A stretch of 22,133 bases of DNA from Fidelibacterota bacterium SCGC AAA003-L08 (GTDB lineage: Bacteria > Fidelibacterota > Marinisomatia > SCGC-AAA003-L08 > D37C17): positions 1 to 22,133 of the forward strand of contig ASPJ01000008.1 of the NCBI GenBank assembly GCA_000405805.1. The letters run 5' to 3'. Shown here piece after piece: positions 7,314 through 15,987 of this stretch. The notes under the pieces are model-generated. The model was not told the DNA's origin. It ran no database searches and saw nothing but the letters and a program-made list of their open reading frames with translations. Both the position numbers and the translations under genes were made by a program. The first letter of the stretch is position 1. Each line of letters opens with the position of its first letter.

Positions 7314-9499
7314 TAATTATTATCCTGTTCTTTGCAATCTTATCATCTAGCCCTATGAATAATTCATATTATAAATATAATGATAATGGCAGAATAATTA
7401 TTCCAGACCAAAGTATTATATCTGAACTCCCCTTGGATGGAGGTGAATATTGGAATAGATTGATATTTGAAAAAAGTCCATATCTTCTACAACATGCAGC
7501 AAACCCTGTTGAGTGGTATCCTTGGGGTGAAGAAGCTTTTCAATTAGCCAAACAATTAAACAAACCTATATTTTTATCTATTGGGTACACTACATGTCAT
7601 TGGTGTCATGTAATGGAACACGAATCATTTGAAGATAATGAGGTTGCAAAGTTAATGAATGAGACATTTATTAACATTAAAGTTGACAGAGAAGAGAGAC
7701 CTGATATTGATAATGTATATATGCAAGTAACTCAGATGATTAATGGACGAGGGGGATGGCCAATGACAGTAATGATGACTCCTGATAAAAACCCTTTCTT
7801 TGCAGGTACTTATTATCCTAAAAAAACTTCCAGTCGTATTGGAATGTTAGAATTAGTTCCAAAGATTAATGATTTATGGATTAATAATAGAGATAGTCTA
7901 GTAGAACAATCTGATATAATTACTATAAAATTAAAAAACATTCAATCTTCTATGGTGTCTGCTAATCAGAATATTAATAAAAATATTTTAGATAATACTT
8001 TTGAAAGATTTAATAGTAGATATGATGAAATTTATGGTGGTTTTAAAGGTTCTAGGAATAAATTCCCTAAACCTCATGATTATAGTTTCTTAGTTAGATA
8101 TTTTTTGAGAACAGGGGAAACGAAAGCAATAAATATAGTCAGCCATTCTCTCCATGAAATGAGGTATGGAGGTATCTATGATCAGGTAGGTTATGGATTC
8201 CATAGATACTCTACAGATAAGAAGTGGCTGGTTCCTCATTTTGAAAAAATGTTATATGATCAGGCACTGCTTATTCATGCATATTTAGATGCTTATATTG
8301 CTACAGAGGATTCATTTTATTTAGATGTAGTTCGCGAAATCATAGAATATGTCATTAGAGATATGACATCGATTGAAGGAGGGTTCTATTCAGCAGAAGA
8401 TGCAGATAGTGAAGGTGAAGAAGGAGTTTTCTATATATGGAATGCAGATGAGTTAAAATCAATATTAAGCGATGATGAATATTTATTTATAAGTGATTTA
8501 CTATCAATCAAAGATAATGGAAATTCTATTGTTGAAAGACATAGAACTAATATTCTAAATATTAATTCTAAATTAATAGATCAAAAATTAGATAATCTTC
8601 CACTTTACAAATCCATAATAGAAAAAATTTTTATACATAGAGAGAAAAGAGTCCACCCCCAGAAAGATGATAAAATATTAACAGATTGGAATGGTTTAAT
8701 GATTTCTGCCCTTTCGCGAGCTAGTGCTATTATGGGAAATCAAGAGTACAAGGACGTTGCGATAAATGCTATGGAGTTTGTTCTCGATAAACTTAAGACA
8801 AATGAAAATAAATTACTTAAAAGGTATAGATTAAATACTTCCTCAATAGATGGAATGATTGAAGATTATGCTTTTATAATATGGGGACTTATAGAACTTT
8901 ATCAATTAACATTTGACTTGAGATATTTAGATGAAGCAAAAAATCTTTCGAATTATCAAATTGATAATTTTTGGGATGAAGAAAACGGAGGATTTTATTT
9001 TTATGATAAAAATTCTGAAGATTTAATTATTAGACCTAAAGAAATATATGATGGAGCTATACCTAGTGGGAATTCAGTATCTACTTATAACTTTATTAGA
9101 TTATCAAAAATATTAAATGATGATAAATATAAAAAAATTGCTAATCAAACGATTAATACATTTAGTAACCAAATAAATAGATCTGGGTCTGGATACACAA
9201 TGATGTTGCATGCCATTGATTATGAGTTTGGCCCATCACATGAAGTTATTATTGTTGGAAATCGTAATGATACTAAAACTCAATTAATTTTAAATGAAGT
9301 ATATAATGCAAAAAATCTAAGCAAGATTATTATTTTAATTGATCCAAATCAAAAGCAAGAAACGATAAACTTAATTCCTTTCTCTGAATTTTATTTTAAT
9401 ATTGATGCCTCAATACCAAAAGCATATATATGTAAAAATTATACATGTGACTTACCTACAAGTGATTTAGTTAAGATTAAAGAACAACTTAAGAAATAG
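7310..9499 (+). CDS. YyaL/SPATA20-like DUF255 thioredoxin-fold protein, apparently exported
   Basis: A 729-aa protein of the YyaL / spermatogenesis-associated protein 20 family: an N-terminal thioredoxin-like DUF255 domain fused to an (alpha/alpha)6-barrel resembling N-acylglucosamine 2-epimerases and glycosidases. Residues 51-75 hold [19 protein letters not shown], and [16 protein letters not shown] (94-109) gives the CHWC redox-like motif at 96-99. [14 protein letters not shown] sequence, [13 protein letters not shown] and [12 protein letters not shown] follow as in the family. The biochemical role of the family is not settled. The frame begins at TTG 7310, overlapping the preceding stop and preceded by GGGGA at 7296-7300. 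That start adds a hydrophobic leader ([14 protein letters not shown]), suggesting export, whereas most family members look cytosolic. ATG 7355 would remove the leader. The downstream end lies 5 bases from the convergent DA1-like gene, with no terminator between them. Confidence 0.85.
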   Translation: MIIIILFFAILSSSPMNNSYYKYNDNGRIIIPDQSIISELPLDGGEYWNRLIFEKSPYLLQHAANPVEWYPWGEEAFQLAKQLNKPIFLSIGYTTCHWCHVMEHESFEDNEVAKLMNETFINIKVDREERPDIDNVYMQVTQMINGRGGWPMTVMMTPDKNPFFAGTYYPKKTSSRIGMLELVPKINDLWINNRDSLVEQSDIITIKLKNIQSSMVSANQNINKNILDNTFERFNSRYDEIYGGFKGSRNKFPKPHDYSFLVRYFLRTGETKAINIVSHSLHEMRYGGIYDQVGYGFHRYSTDKKWLVPHFEKMLYDQALLIHAYLDAYIATEDSFYLDVVREIIEYVIRDMTSIEGGFYSAEDADSEGEEGVFYIWNADELKSILSDDEYLFISDLLSIKDNGNSIVERHRTNILNINSKLIDQKLDNLPLYKSIIEKIFIHREKRVHPQKDDKILTDWNGLMISALSRASAIMGNQEYKDVAINAMEFVLDKLKTNENKLLKRYRLNTSSIDGMIEDYAFIIWGLIELYQLTFDLRYLDEAKNLSNYQIDNFWDEENGGFYFYDKNSEDLIIRPKEIYDGAIPSGNSVSTYNFIRLSKILNDDKYKKIANQTINTFSNQINRSGSGYTMMLHAIDYEFGPSHEVIIVGNRNDTKTQLILNEVYNAKNLSKIIILIDPNQKQETINLIPFSEFYFNIDASIPKAYICKNYTCDLPTSDLVKIKEQLKK

Positions 9500-9504
9500 T
9501 ATCG

Positions 9505-10296
9505 TTAATAAGAATAATTAGTAGTAATTCTTTTAATTAATCCATCCCAACCTATTCTGTCTTTCATTTTTTTCATCTCTCTATATCCATCTCCATATAT
9601 AGAATTATTATTATTCAACATGTTGTTATATAAAATTATAGAGAAGGTATTATTATAGTTTTTATAGATTAATTCACTTCCCAGGCTACTTAACCCCTCA
9701 GACTTAGATGAATTCCAATGTATATTATAATTGTTTTGCCAGACATGAAGATATTCGTGCGCTAATACTGCATCGAATTCTATTTGATGTAGGTCGCCTA
9801 ATATATATATGTTATAATCATCTCCATGGTTTGGAATTTTATTTATAATAGTTAGTCCCTTTAGATTTTTATGATAGTCAGTTTCAGCTAATTCTAATAG
9901 TTTAGATTTATTTAATAATATAATTGGTATATCATATGAAAGGTTTTTAAATCCAACTTTTTCTAATTGGGCAATTACTCTTGTCCTAGATTCTTCAATA
10001 GAGTATTCCTTGTATACTAGATTTGGGTAGCACAGATTGCAAACATGCCTACCATCAATCATCTTATATCCACCATGAGTTAGAGCTTCAGATATTAAGC
10101 GCGAGCATGAATTACAATAATAACTTTCATTTTCATGTCTTTGATGAAATTTATTACCCCAAATATCAATTAAATAATTTTCATCAAGTTTATTTAGACA
10201 TATAGAACAGTCATTATAGGCCTGAGATAATAAACAAGCAAAAAGGATTATTGTAAAAAGATAATTTTTATATGAACTTTTAATATATTTAGCCAT
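9505..10296 (-). CDS. Secreted LIM-domain DA1-like zinc metallopeptidase
   Basis: 263 aa from ATG 10296. Residues about 10-26 form a signal peptide. A LIM-like double zinc site follows, with ligands C30, C33, H51, H54, then C61, C64, C86, C89. Its linker between the two halves is six residues instead of the two of standard LIM domains. The second half matches the DA1-like peptidase domain: VLAHEYLHVWQ gives the zinc motif HExxH at H180, E181, H184, and SEGLSSLGSE places a likely third ligand at Glu200, as in the EEG segment of plant DA1. Plant DA1 proteins are ubiquitin-activated peptidases; bacterial versions have no assigned role, and here export means ubiquitin is not the regulator. The gene stands alone, divergent from pfp and convergent with the YyaL-like gene. 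A LIM-type zinc domain in an exported bacterial protein is uncommon. Family call is good; substrate unknown. Confidence 0.8.
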   Translation of the reverse strand: MAKYIKSSYKNYLFTIILFACLLSQAYNDCSICLNKLDENYLIDIWGNKFHQRHENESYYCNSCSRLISEALTHGGYKMIDGRHVCNLCYPNLVYKEYSIEESRTRVIAQLEKVGFKNLSYDIPIILLNKSKLLELAETDYHKNLKGLTIINKIPNHGDDYNIYILGDLHQIEFDAVLAHEYLHVWQNNYNIHWNSSKSEGLSSLGSELIYKNYNNTFSIILYNNMLNNNNSIYGDGYREMKKMKDRIGWDGLIKRITTNYSY

Positions 10297-10308
10297 TATA
10301 ATATTATA

Positions 10309-10326
10309 AATTTAATATATTAAATT
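10309..10326. promoter_or_regulatory. 18-bp perfect palindrome in the DA1/pfp divergent gap
   Basis: AATTTAATATATTAAATT is a perfect palindrome in the 41-base gap between divergent start codons (10296 and 10338). Both promoters must lie here or inside the neighbouring coding sequence. TATAAT-like hexamers flank it. The sequence is all A and T, so it may be an operator or simple chance. Confidence 0.3.
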
Positions 10327-10337
10327 AAGAAATAATT

Positions 10338-11524
10338 ATGAAAGTAGCTTTATTAACATCAGGAGGCATTGCTCCTTGTTTATCTGCATCAATAGGTAGA
10401 TTAGCAGAGCGGTATTATAGCAGATACTCAGATGTTCAAATTATTGGTTATCTGAATGGATACAAAGGCCTTTTATTAGGAGAGTCTATTTCAATGAATG
10501 ATAACTCTGATTTTAGCAGGCTCTATGTGCTTGGAGGAACCCCTATAGGGAATAGCAGAGTAAAATTGACAAATGATGAAGATTGTATTAAAAATGGTTA
10601 TATTCAGCAAAATCAAAATGCATTAGAGGTAGCAGCCAGACAATTAATAAATGATAAAATAGATATTTTACATACTATTGGAGGGGATGATACAAATACA
10701 ACAGCAGGGGATCTTCTTAAGTACCTAAAAAAAATAATTATAAGTTAACTGTTGTAGGCCTACCAAAGACAATTGATAATGATATTCATCCTATATCACA
10801 AACTTTAGGAGCTATTACAGCGGCTCAACAAACTGCATTTTTCTTCGAGAATATTGCTAATGAAAATACTACTAGTAGCAGACAATTAATTATTCATGAA
10901 GTAATGGGTAGAAACTGTGGATGGTTAACAGCTAAATCTGCTGAGATTTATCTTTCTCGATTGGATAAAAAGCTATTTCTACCAGATATCAACCTCTTAA
11001 AAGATCAATGGAGTATACATGCAATATATATCCCCGAAATGGAAATCAATATTGCTGAAGAAATAGTACGACTTAATAAAATAATGGATAAATATGATTG
11101 TGTGAATATATTTTTAAGTGAAGGTGCTGGAATTAGTAGTATCATTGATGATATGGAAAAACAGAACTTACCTATTCCAAGAGATGCGTTTGGTCATATT
11201 AGATTAGATGAAATTAATCCAGGGCAGTGGTTTGCTGAAAAATTAAGATTTGAATTAAAAGCAGATAAAGTTTTGATTCAGAAAAGTGGTTATTTTTCTA
11301 GATCTGCTCCATCTTCAAATGAAGATTTAGATATTATTTTTAAAACAGTTGAAATTGCAATAGATAATGCTATGGATGGTAAATCTGGGGTAGTAGGATT
11401 TGATGAACAGGAAGATAATAAATTGACATGTATTAATTTCAATAGAATCAAAGGTGGAAAACCATTTGATATAAAATTAGGTTGGTTTCTAAAAATGATG
11501 AAGAGAATTGGTCAAACAAATTAA
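10338..11524 (+). CDS. pfp: PPi-dependent 6-phosphofructokinase, frameshifted at an A8 run
   Basis: Restoring one base at the A run 10727-10734 gives one 395-aa protein of normal family length. It phosphorylates fructose-6-P to fructose-1,6-bisphosphate, with pyrophosphate as the likely donor. Motifs: LLTSGG (6-11); GGDDT (115-119), where the second Asp replaces the Gly of ATP enzymes; PKTIDND (143-149), with Lys in place of the Gly of ATP enzymes and catalytic Asp147; and MGRNCGWL (190-197). The GGDD and PKTIDND pair is diagnostic of PPi dependence. As sequenced, the first frame reads KKIIIS and stops at 10748; the remaining two thirds are open and conserved in the shifted frame, without further damage. 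That points to a sequencing error, a very recent mutation, or rescue by slippage. The aldolase gene follows 17 bases later, so the pair is probably one glycolytic operon. The 41-base upstream gap holds a palindrome. Confidence 0.88.
10727..10734 (+). other. A8 frameshift site in pfp
   Basis: Eight A residues after CCT. Nine would keep the frame (CTA AAA AAA AAT AAT TAT AAG) and give KKNNYKLTVVG leading into PKTIDND. With eight, the frame ends 5 codons later at TAA 10746-10748. Confidence 0.9.
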
Positions 11525-11541
11525 GGAGCAAATAAATAGAG

Positions 11542-12543
11542 ATGAATTATACTGAAGAATTAATTATCAATGCACAAAAAATGGTTACTAAAGGCAAGGG
11601 TATTTTAGCAGCAGATGAAAGTAATCCCACATGCACCAAAAGATTTGAAGCATTAGGAATATCATCTAGTCCAGAGAGTAGAAATGAATATAGAGATTTA
11701 TTATTTAGTACAGAAGGTATTGAACAGTACATTAGTGGTGTAATTATGTTTGATGAAACATTTAGGCAAAGTACAACATGTGATGATGAGATCCCTTTTA
11801 CAAAATATTTGCAGAATTTAGATATACTTCCAGGTATAAAAGTTGATAAAGGAGTGAAACAATTAGCAGGATTTAATAATGAAGTGGTTACTGAGGGATT
11901 AGATAGTCTACGAGATAGACTACAAGAATATTATAGCTTAGGAGCTCGTTTTGCCAAATGGAGAGCTGTAATTAAGATTGATGAGGGAATGCCAAGTAAT
12001 GGATCCATTATGGCCAATGCACATTCTTTAGCAAGATATGCCGCTTTATGTCAAGAATCTGGTTTAGTACCAATCGTGGAACCTGAAGTTTTAATGGAGG
12101 GGAAACATTCCATTGATAGATGTTATACTGTGACGGCTAAGACATTAGGGGTTGTATTTGAACAATTAAAAACACAAAATGTAAATTTAAAAGGGATGGT
12201 ATTAAAACCTAATATGGTTATTTCCGCTTTAGCTTGCAATGATCAAGCAGATATTGATAAAGTTGCTAAATTAACTATCAAGTGCTTAAAAGAGAATGTG
12301 CCAGAAGAAGTTCCAGGAATAGCTTTTCTATCAGGAGGACAATCCAGTGATATAGCGACAGAACATTTAAATCGAATGAATCAATTATCTGTTGAGTTGC
12401 CTTGGAATCTAACATTTTCATATGGTAGAGCTTTACAGAAAGATGCATTAAATACATGGAAAGGGAAAAATAGGAAAGAAGCACAAAAAGCGTTTTTAGA
12501 TAGAGCAAATAATAATAGCCTAGCAACATGGGGTAAAATATAG
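11542..12543 (+). CDS. fda: Class I fructose-bisphosphate aldolase
   Basis: A 333-aa class I (Schiff-base) aldolase of the eukaryote-like type, which splits fructose-1,6-bisphosphate into dihydroxyacetone phosphate and glyceraldehyde-3-phosphate in the cytoplasm. Motifs: GKGILAADES (18-27), FAKWRAVIKI (137-146), IVEPEVLMEG (178-187), MVLKPNMV (219-226) with the Schiff-base lysine Lys222, and FLSGGQS (262-268). Length is close to the usual 340-360, slightly short at the C-terminus, which ends NNSLATWGKI; the C-terminal tyrosine of animal enzymes is absent. It starts 17 bases after pfp with AAGGAG at 11523-11528, though that site is 13 bases from the ATG, longer than optimal. Product and substrate link it directly to PPi-PFK. 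Confidence 0.93.
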   Translation: MNYTEELIINAQKMVTKGKGILAADESNPTCTKRFEALGISSSPESRNEYRDLLFSTEGIEQYISGVIMFDETFRQSTTCDDEIPFTKYLQNLDILPGIKVDKGVKQLAGFNNEVVTEGLDSLRDRLQEYYSLGARFAKWRAVIKIDEGMPSNGSIMANAHSLARYAALCQESGLVPIVEPEVLMEGKHSIDRCYTVTAKTLGVVFEQLKTQNVNLKGMVLKPNMVISALACNDQADIDKVAKLTIKCLKENVPEEVPGIAFLSGGQSSDIATEHLNRMNQLSVELPWNLTFSYGRALQKDALNTWKGKNRKEAQKAFLDRANNNSLATWGKI

Positions 12544-12571
12544 TTTGTAATAACTGTTATGTTTTTTATTT

Positions 12572-12709
12572 CTATGAGTAAAAGTAAATTATTAATCCAA
12601 TTCCACCACCCACTATTAGACCAATTATAAAGTCTCCTAGCCATGCACCAATTACTAATCCAAGAAATGCACAGAATGTAAAATTATAATCTTTTTGAGG
12701 TACAAACAT
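12572..12709 (-). CDS. 45-aa glycine-rich membrane protein
   Basis: A small open frame from ATG 12709 to TAG 12572, 45 residues. After a short polar start (MFVPQKDYNF), residues about 11-43 are almost wholly hydrophobic with a glycine pattern (GLVIGAWLGD, then GLIVGGGIGLII). This suggests one long or two short transmembrane helices in a hairpin with GxxxG-like packing. It begins 16 bases after the stop of the CorC-like gene on the same strand, so it is probably co-transcribed with it and could be an accessory subunit; that role is inference. No Shine-Dalgarno is visible. No family recognised. The continuous hydrophobic pattern over the whole frame argues against chance. Confidence 0.6.
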   Translation of the reverse strand: MFVPQKDYNFTFCAFLGLVIGAWLGDFIIGLIVGGGIGLIIYFYS

Positions 12710-12725
12710 TATTAATTAATAATTA

Positions 12726-13946
12726 TTAATCAGTTTTAGGATAAAACTGTATTTTGTCAATTTTTCGAGAAGATGCTTTAATAATAATTATTTGTCCAAT
12801 TTCAGAAAAAATATGTTCCCCTTGATTAGGTATTCTACCTATTTTATGAATTATAAATCCCGCAATTGTTTCATAGTCACCATCAGGAATGATCTTGCCA
12901 AATTTATCATTAAATGTTTGCCAGTCTGTCTTAGCATCTACTATTATTGATCCATCATCTAATTGTTCAGACTCAATTTCACTAACATCAAACTCATCTT
13001 CAAAATCTCCAAGTAATTCTTCAAATACATCTTCAATTGTAATTAATCCAGCAGTACCACCGTGCTCATCTAAAACAATAGCAATTGAATTTTTAGATTT
13101 TTGAAACTCAGACATTAGATTCATTAGTAATTTAGAATATGGTATAAATTGAATCGGTTTTATTATGTTTTCCAATGTGTCTGGAGATTTGAATAAATCA
13201 TATAAATAAACAATTCCAACTATATTATCTAAATTATTTTTATAAACTGGAATCTTAGAATGCCCAGAGTCGATCAGTACATGTAATGTCTGTTCTAGAT
13301 TATCATTTATATCAATAGCAGATATTTCAGTTCGAGGAGTCATTGCATCATAAACAGTACTTTCACTAATTTCAAATACATTGGATATCATTTCTTGCTG
13401 TTCTTTTTCCATAGCTTCAAAATCATCAACATTTTCATATATATTTTGAAGATCACTACGTTTAATTTTTAATTCTTTCTCACCAGTGATTGATTTGGAA
13501 ACATTCATTATTCCAAGAATTTTCAAAATCACTAATAATGGGAAGAAAAATATTTTAAAGAACATTAGTAATGGAGATAGAGCAATAATTCCATAATTCG
13601 CATATCTTCTAATGAATGTCTTTGGGAATATCTCTCCAATAAATAATATAATTATTGCAATTGGAAGAAAAATTAAACCTTCTTTATTTTTAAATATATC
13701 TAAAAGATATATAGTGGCAAATGAAGTGGCTAAAATATTAGATATATTAGTCCCTATCAATATCACTATTAGAAATTCTTCTTTATTAGTAATTATTTTT
13801 TCAGCCCATTTGAAAAAACGCATCTCTTTTTGTTCATTCCATACATTAATTTGCAATGGGTTAGCTGATAATAAGGCTATTTCTGAACTGGAAAAAATGA
13901 TTGAAAAAAATAGTCCAATGATTGACAAAAGTAAGTATTCAAACAT
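12726..13946 (-). CDS. CNNM/CorC-family transporter (DUF21 + CBS pair + CorC_HlyC)
   Basis: A 406-aa inner-membrane protein. Residues 1-150 form the DUF21/CNNM domain with about four hydrophobic segments (SSSEIALLSANPL near 19-31 and IGEIFPKTFIRRYA near 103-116 are typical). A CBS pair occupies about 201-315, with MTPRTEISAID (202-212), SKIPVYKNNLDNIVGIVY and LDEHGGTAGLITIEDVFEELLG-type sequence at 292-313. The CorC_HlyC domain (about 330-404) includes AKTDWQTFNDKFG and DYETIAGFIIHKIGRIP. The family is linked to magnesium or cobalt efflux and, in Bacteroidota, to GldE; the haemolysin label is historical. ATG 13946 is divergent from murQ, with 57 bases between. The small membrane protein gene follows closely. 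Function is inferred from family. Confidence 0.88.
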   Translation of the reverse strand: MFEYLLLSIIGLFFSIIFSSSEIALLSANPLQINVWNEQKEMRFFKWAEKIITNKEEFLIVILIGTNISNILATSFATIYLLDIFKNKEGLIFLPIAIIILFIGEIFPKTFIRRYANYGIIALSPLLMFFKIFFFPLLVILKILGIMNVSKSITGEKELKIKRSDLQNIYENVDDFEAMEKEQQEMISNVFEISESTVYDAMTPRTEISAIDINDNLEQTLHVLIDSGHSKIPVYKNNLDNIVGIVYLYDLFKSPDTLENIIKPIQFIPYSKLLMNLMSEFQKSKNSIAIVLDEHGGTAGLITIEDVFEELLGDFEDEFDVSEIESEQLDDGSIIVDAKTDWQTFNDKFGKIIPDGDYETIAGFIIHKIGRIPNQGEHIFSEIGQIIIIKASSRKIDKIQFYPKTD

Positions 13947-13952
13947 TATAGT
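13922..13952 (+). promoter_or_regulatory. Possible promoter for the murQ operon
   Basis: A perfect -35 hexamer TTGACA (13922-13927) lies inside the start of the CorC-like gene. TATAGT at 13947-13952 is 19 bases further on, a slightly long spacer, and a TATAAT at 13952-13957 is too far from that -35. Initiation near 13959 would give a leader of about 45 bases before murQ. Confidence 0.4.
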
Positions 13953-14003
13953 ATAATATGCTCATATATACGTAAATTACTTTTAATTATTTAAAATTCA
14001 AAG

Positions 14004-14888
14004 ATGAATAGTAGTAAAATTACAGAAGAAATAAACCCTAATTCTAAAGATATAAATACAAAGAATATTGACCAAATATTGAAAATATTTAATTCAGAAG
14101 ATTCTTTGATAATTGAAGCAGTCAAAAATATTCTTCCTGATATTAAAAAACTTATTCTTAATGTTATTGAATGTTTTAACAATAATGGAAAACTATTCTA
14201 TGTGGGCTCTGGTACTAGTGGTAGACTTGGAGTGCTTGATGCATCAGAGTGTCCTCCAACATTTGGAGTATCTCCTAATATGGTCCAGGGAATAATAGCA
14301 GGTGGATATGATGCAGTGTTTAAATCTATTGAAGGTGCGGAAGATAGTATGAAAGATGGAACTCAGATAGTTTTAAAAAAGAAAATCACTAAATGTGATA
14401 TTGTTATTGGGATTTCTGCAAGTGGGACAACTCCATATGTATTAGGAGCATTAAAACAAGCTAAGGAAATTGGTGCTTCGACAGGTCTAATACAATCTAA
14501 TGCAGCAAAGAATTATAAATATATAGATCATTATCTTAATGCAATTGTAGGTCCAGAATTGATATCAGGGTCAACAAGAATGAAGGCAGGTACAGCAACA
14601 AAAATGATATTAAATATGGTTACTACAGTTTCAATGATAAAAATGAATAAAACTCATGGAAATATTATGACTGACTTAAAAGTTTCTAATAATAAACTAT
14701 TAAATAGAGGAATTAATATAATTTCTAAGATGCTATCTGTGAGTGAATCTATAGCAAAAGAATATTTAATAAAATCAGATGGTAATATCAAAGTTGCAAT
14801 AACAATGTACAAACATGGTATTTCACGTGAAAAAGCTAATTCAATATTAGCTCAAAATGACAATTCTCTATCAGGAATTATTGATTAA
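14004..14888 (+). CDS. murQ: N-acetylmuramic acid 6-phosphate etherase
   Basis: A 294-aa SIS-domain lyase that removes the D-lactyl ether from MurNAc-6-P to give GlcNAc-6-P and lactate, in cytoplasmic recycling of peptidoglycan fragments. Sequence marks: TEEINPNSKDI at the N-terminus, FYVGSGTSGRLGVLDASECPPTFG (positions about 65-88, given here in two parts: the sugar-phosphate loop VGSGTSGRLG and the catalytic part DASECPPT), SIEGAED (108-114), GISASGTTPYVLGAL (136-150) and GPELISGSTRMKAGTATK (183-200). Glu82 and Glu113 correspond to the acid and base pair Glu83 and Glu114 of the E. coli enzyme. The C-terminal helical cap includes AITMYKHGISREKANSIL. Length is normal. It is first of a plus-strand operon and overlaps anmK. 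Confidence 0.95.
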   Translation: MNSSKITEEINPNSKDINTKNIDQILKIFNSEDSLIIEAVKNILPDIKKLILNVIECFNNNGKLFYVGSGTSGRLGVLDASECPPTFGVSPNMVQGIIAGGYDAVFKSIEGAEDSMKDGTQIVLKKKITKCDIVIGISASGTTPYVLGALKQAKEIGASTGLIQSNAAKNYKYIDHYLNAIVGPELISGSTRMKAGTATKMILNMVTTVSMIKMNKTHGNIMTDLKVSNNKLLNRGINIISKMLSVSESIAKEYLIKSDGNIKVAITMYKHGISREKANSILAQNDNSLSGIID

Positions 14889-15987
14889 AAAATCAAAAAA
14901 AATATTAGGGCTAATGTCTGGTACTTCTATGGATGGATTAGATATGTGTTTAGCAGAAGTTAGCTTAGACAATGATTATTCATTTGAATATCAAATTATA
15001 AACACTAAGTATGAAAAATTTGATATAGAAACTATTAATTTTATTAAAAGAGGAATTTTGGATAATAGTTGTTTAAATGAATTGAATATTTTTTTAGGTA
15101 AAAAATATTCAGATATAGTAAAACAGTATTTTTTTATTAATGAGATGGATTTAATTTCTATGCATGGCCAAACAGTAACTCACATTAATGGGGTTAAATC
15201 AATCCAGGTAGGTGATCCCAGTTTCCTAAACGATATTTTCAATGTTCCAATAATATATAATTTTAGATATTCAGATATAGAAAAAGGAGGTAATGGAGCC
15301 CCTTTAATGCCTTTTTTAGATTGGCTTTTATTCAGAGATTATTCTACTGATGTAGTAACATTAAATATAGGTGGCATATCAAACATAAGCTGGATTAAAC
15401 GGAGTGGTTCTATTAATGATGTAATAGGCTTTGATACTGGGCCGGGAATGTCATTAATTGATGAATTTGTGTTTTTGAAATGGGGATTAAGATATGATGA
15501 CAAGGGATTATTAGCTATTAATGGAAAAATTGATTATGAATTCTTAGATGAATTACTAAACTATGATTATATTAAAAAAGAGCCTCCTAAATCAACCGGG
15601 AGAGAAGAATTTGGAATTAATATGATTCATTCTTTAATATCTAAATTTCCCAATATAGATAAATTTGATTTTTTACGAACTCTAGTTAGATTTACTGCAG
15701 ATTCAATTATTGACAATTTACAACATATTAAAAATATATATAGTAATGATGTGAGTTTAATTATAAGTGGTGGCGGAATAAATAATAAATTACTAGTAGA
15801 AGATATTAAAAAGAAATCTACTTTTTCTAATATTATTAAGTCTGATGATATTGGAATTAACTCAGATATTAAAGAGGCATTTTTAATGTGTGTATTAGGC
15901 ATGGGAAGATTTATTAATCTAGAAACAAATATACCCAGTGTAACCGGAGCATCAAAATCTGTATTGTGTGGAGACATATATGAGTAA
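14857..15987 (+). CDS. anmK: Anhydro-N-acetylmuramic acid kinase
   Basis: Phosphorylates 1,6-anhydro-MurNAc while hydrolysing the anhydro bond, giving MurNAc-6-P, the substrate of the MurQ encoded just upstream. An ASKHA-fold kinase, here 376 aa. Motifs: ILGLMSGTSMDGLD (16-29), MHGQTV, GNGAPLMPFLDW, NIGGISNISWI and GFDTGPGMSLIDEF. ATG 14857 gives an 8-residue extension overlapping murQ by 32 bases. TTG 14881, with AGGA at 14873-14876, would begin at IKKSKKILGLMSG and looks closer to the family's usual start, so the start is uncertain. An A8 run at 14895-14902 is in frame here. The 3' end overlaps the mutase gene by 8 bases. Together with murQ this is a complete anhydro-MurNAc to GlcNAc-6-P module; no AmpG-like importer is in the window. 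Confidence 0.94.
   Translation: MTILYQELLIKKSKKILGLMSGTSMDGLDMCLAEVSLDNDYSFEYQIINTKYEKFDIETINFIKRGILDNSCLNELNIFLGKKYSDIVKQYFFINEMDLISMHGQTVTHINGVKSIQVGDPSFLNDIFNVPIIYNFRYSDIEKGGNGAPLMPFLDWLLFRDYSTDVVTLNIGGISNISWIKRSGSINDVIGFDTGPGMSLIDEFVFLKWGLRYDDKGLLAINGKIDYEFLDELLNYDYIKKEPPKSTGREEFGINMIHSLISKFPNIDKFDFLRTLVRFTADSIIDNLQHIKNIYSNDVSLIISGGGINNKLLVEDIKKKSTFSNIIKSDDIGINSDIKEAFLMCVLGMGRFINLETNIPSVTGASKSVLCGDIYE

Noticed and set aside
10734..10748. Programmed ribosomal frameshift in pfp
   Set aside because: There is no downstream pseudoknot or internal Shine-Dalgarno that I can see, the family is not known for recoding, and the same A8 lesion in an unrelated gene favours slippage or sequencing error.
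12544..12571. Intrinsic terminator after the aldolase gene
   Set aside because: ATAAC/GTTAT followed by T residues has almost no loop left, so a stable hairpin cannot form.
12278..12644. Open frames on the minus strand opposite the aldolase gene
   Set aside because: They are antisense to a clear class I aldolase and show no family features; the longer one only partly overlaps the true 45-aa frame and is in another reading frame.
13612..13956. Plus-strand frame of 114 codons opposite the CorC-like gene
   Set aside because: It is antisense to the DUF21 membrane domain, whose hydrophobic codons read as hydrophobic on the other strand too.
15627..15977. Minus-strand frame of 116 codons inside anmK
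   Set aside because: It lies wholly opposite conserved AnmK sequence and has no recognisable start signal or domain.
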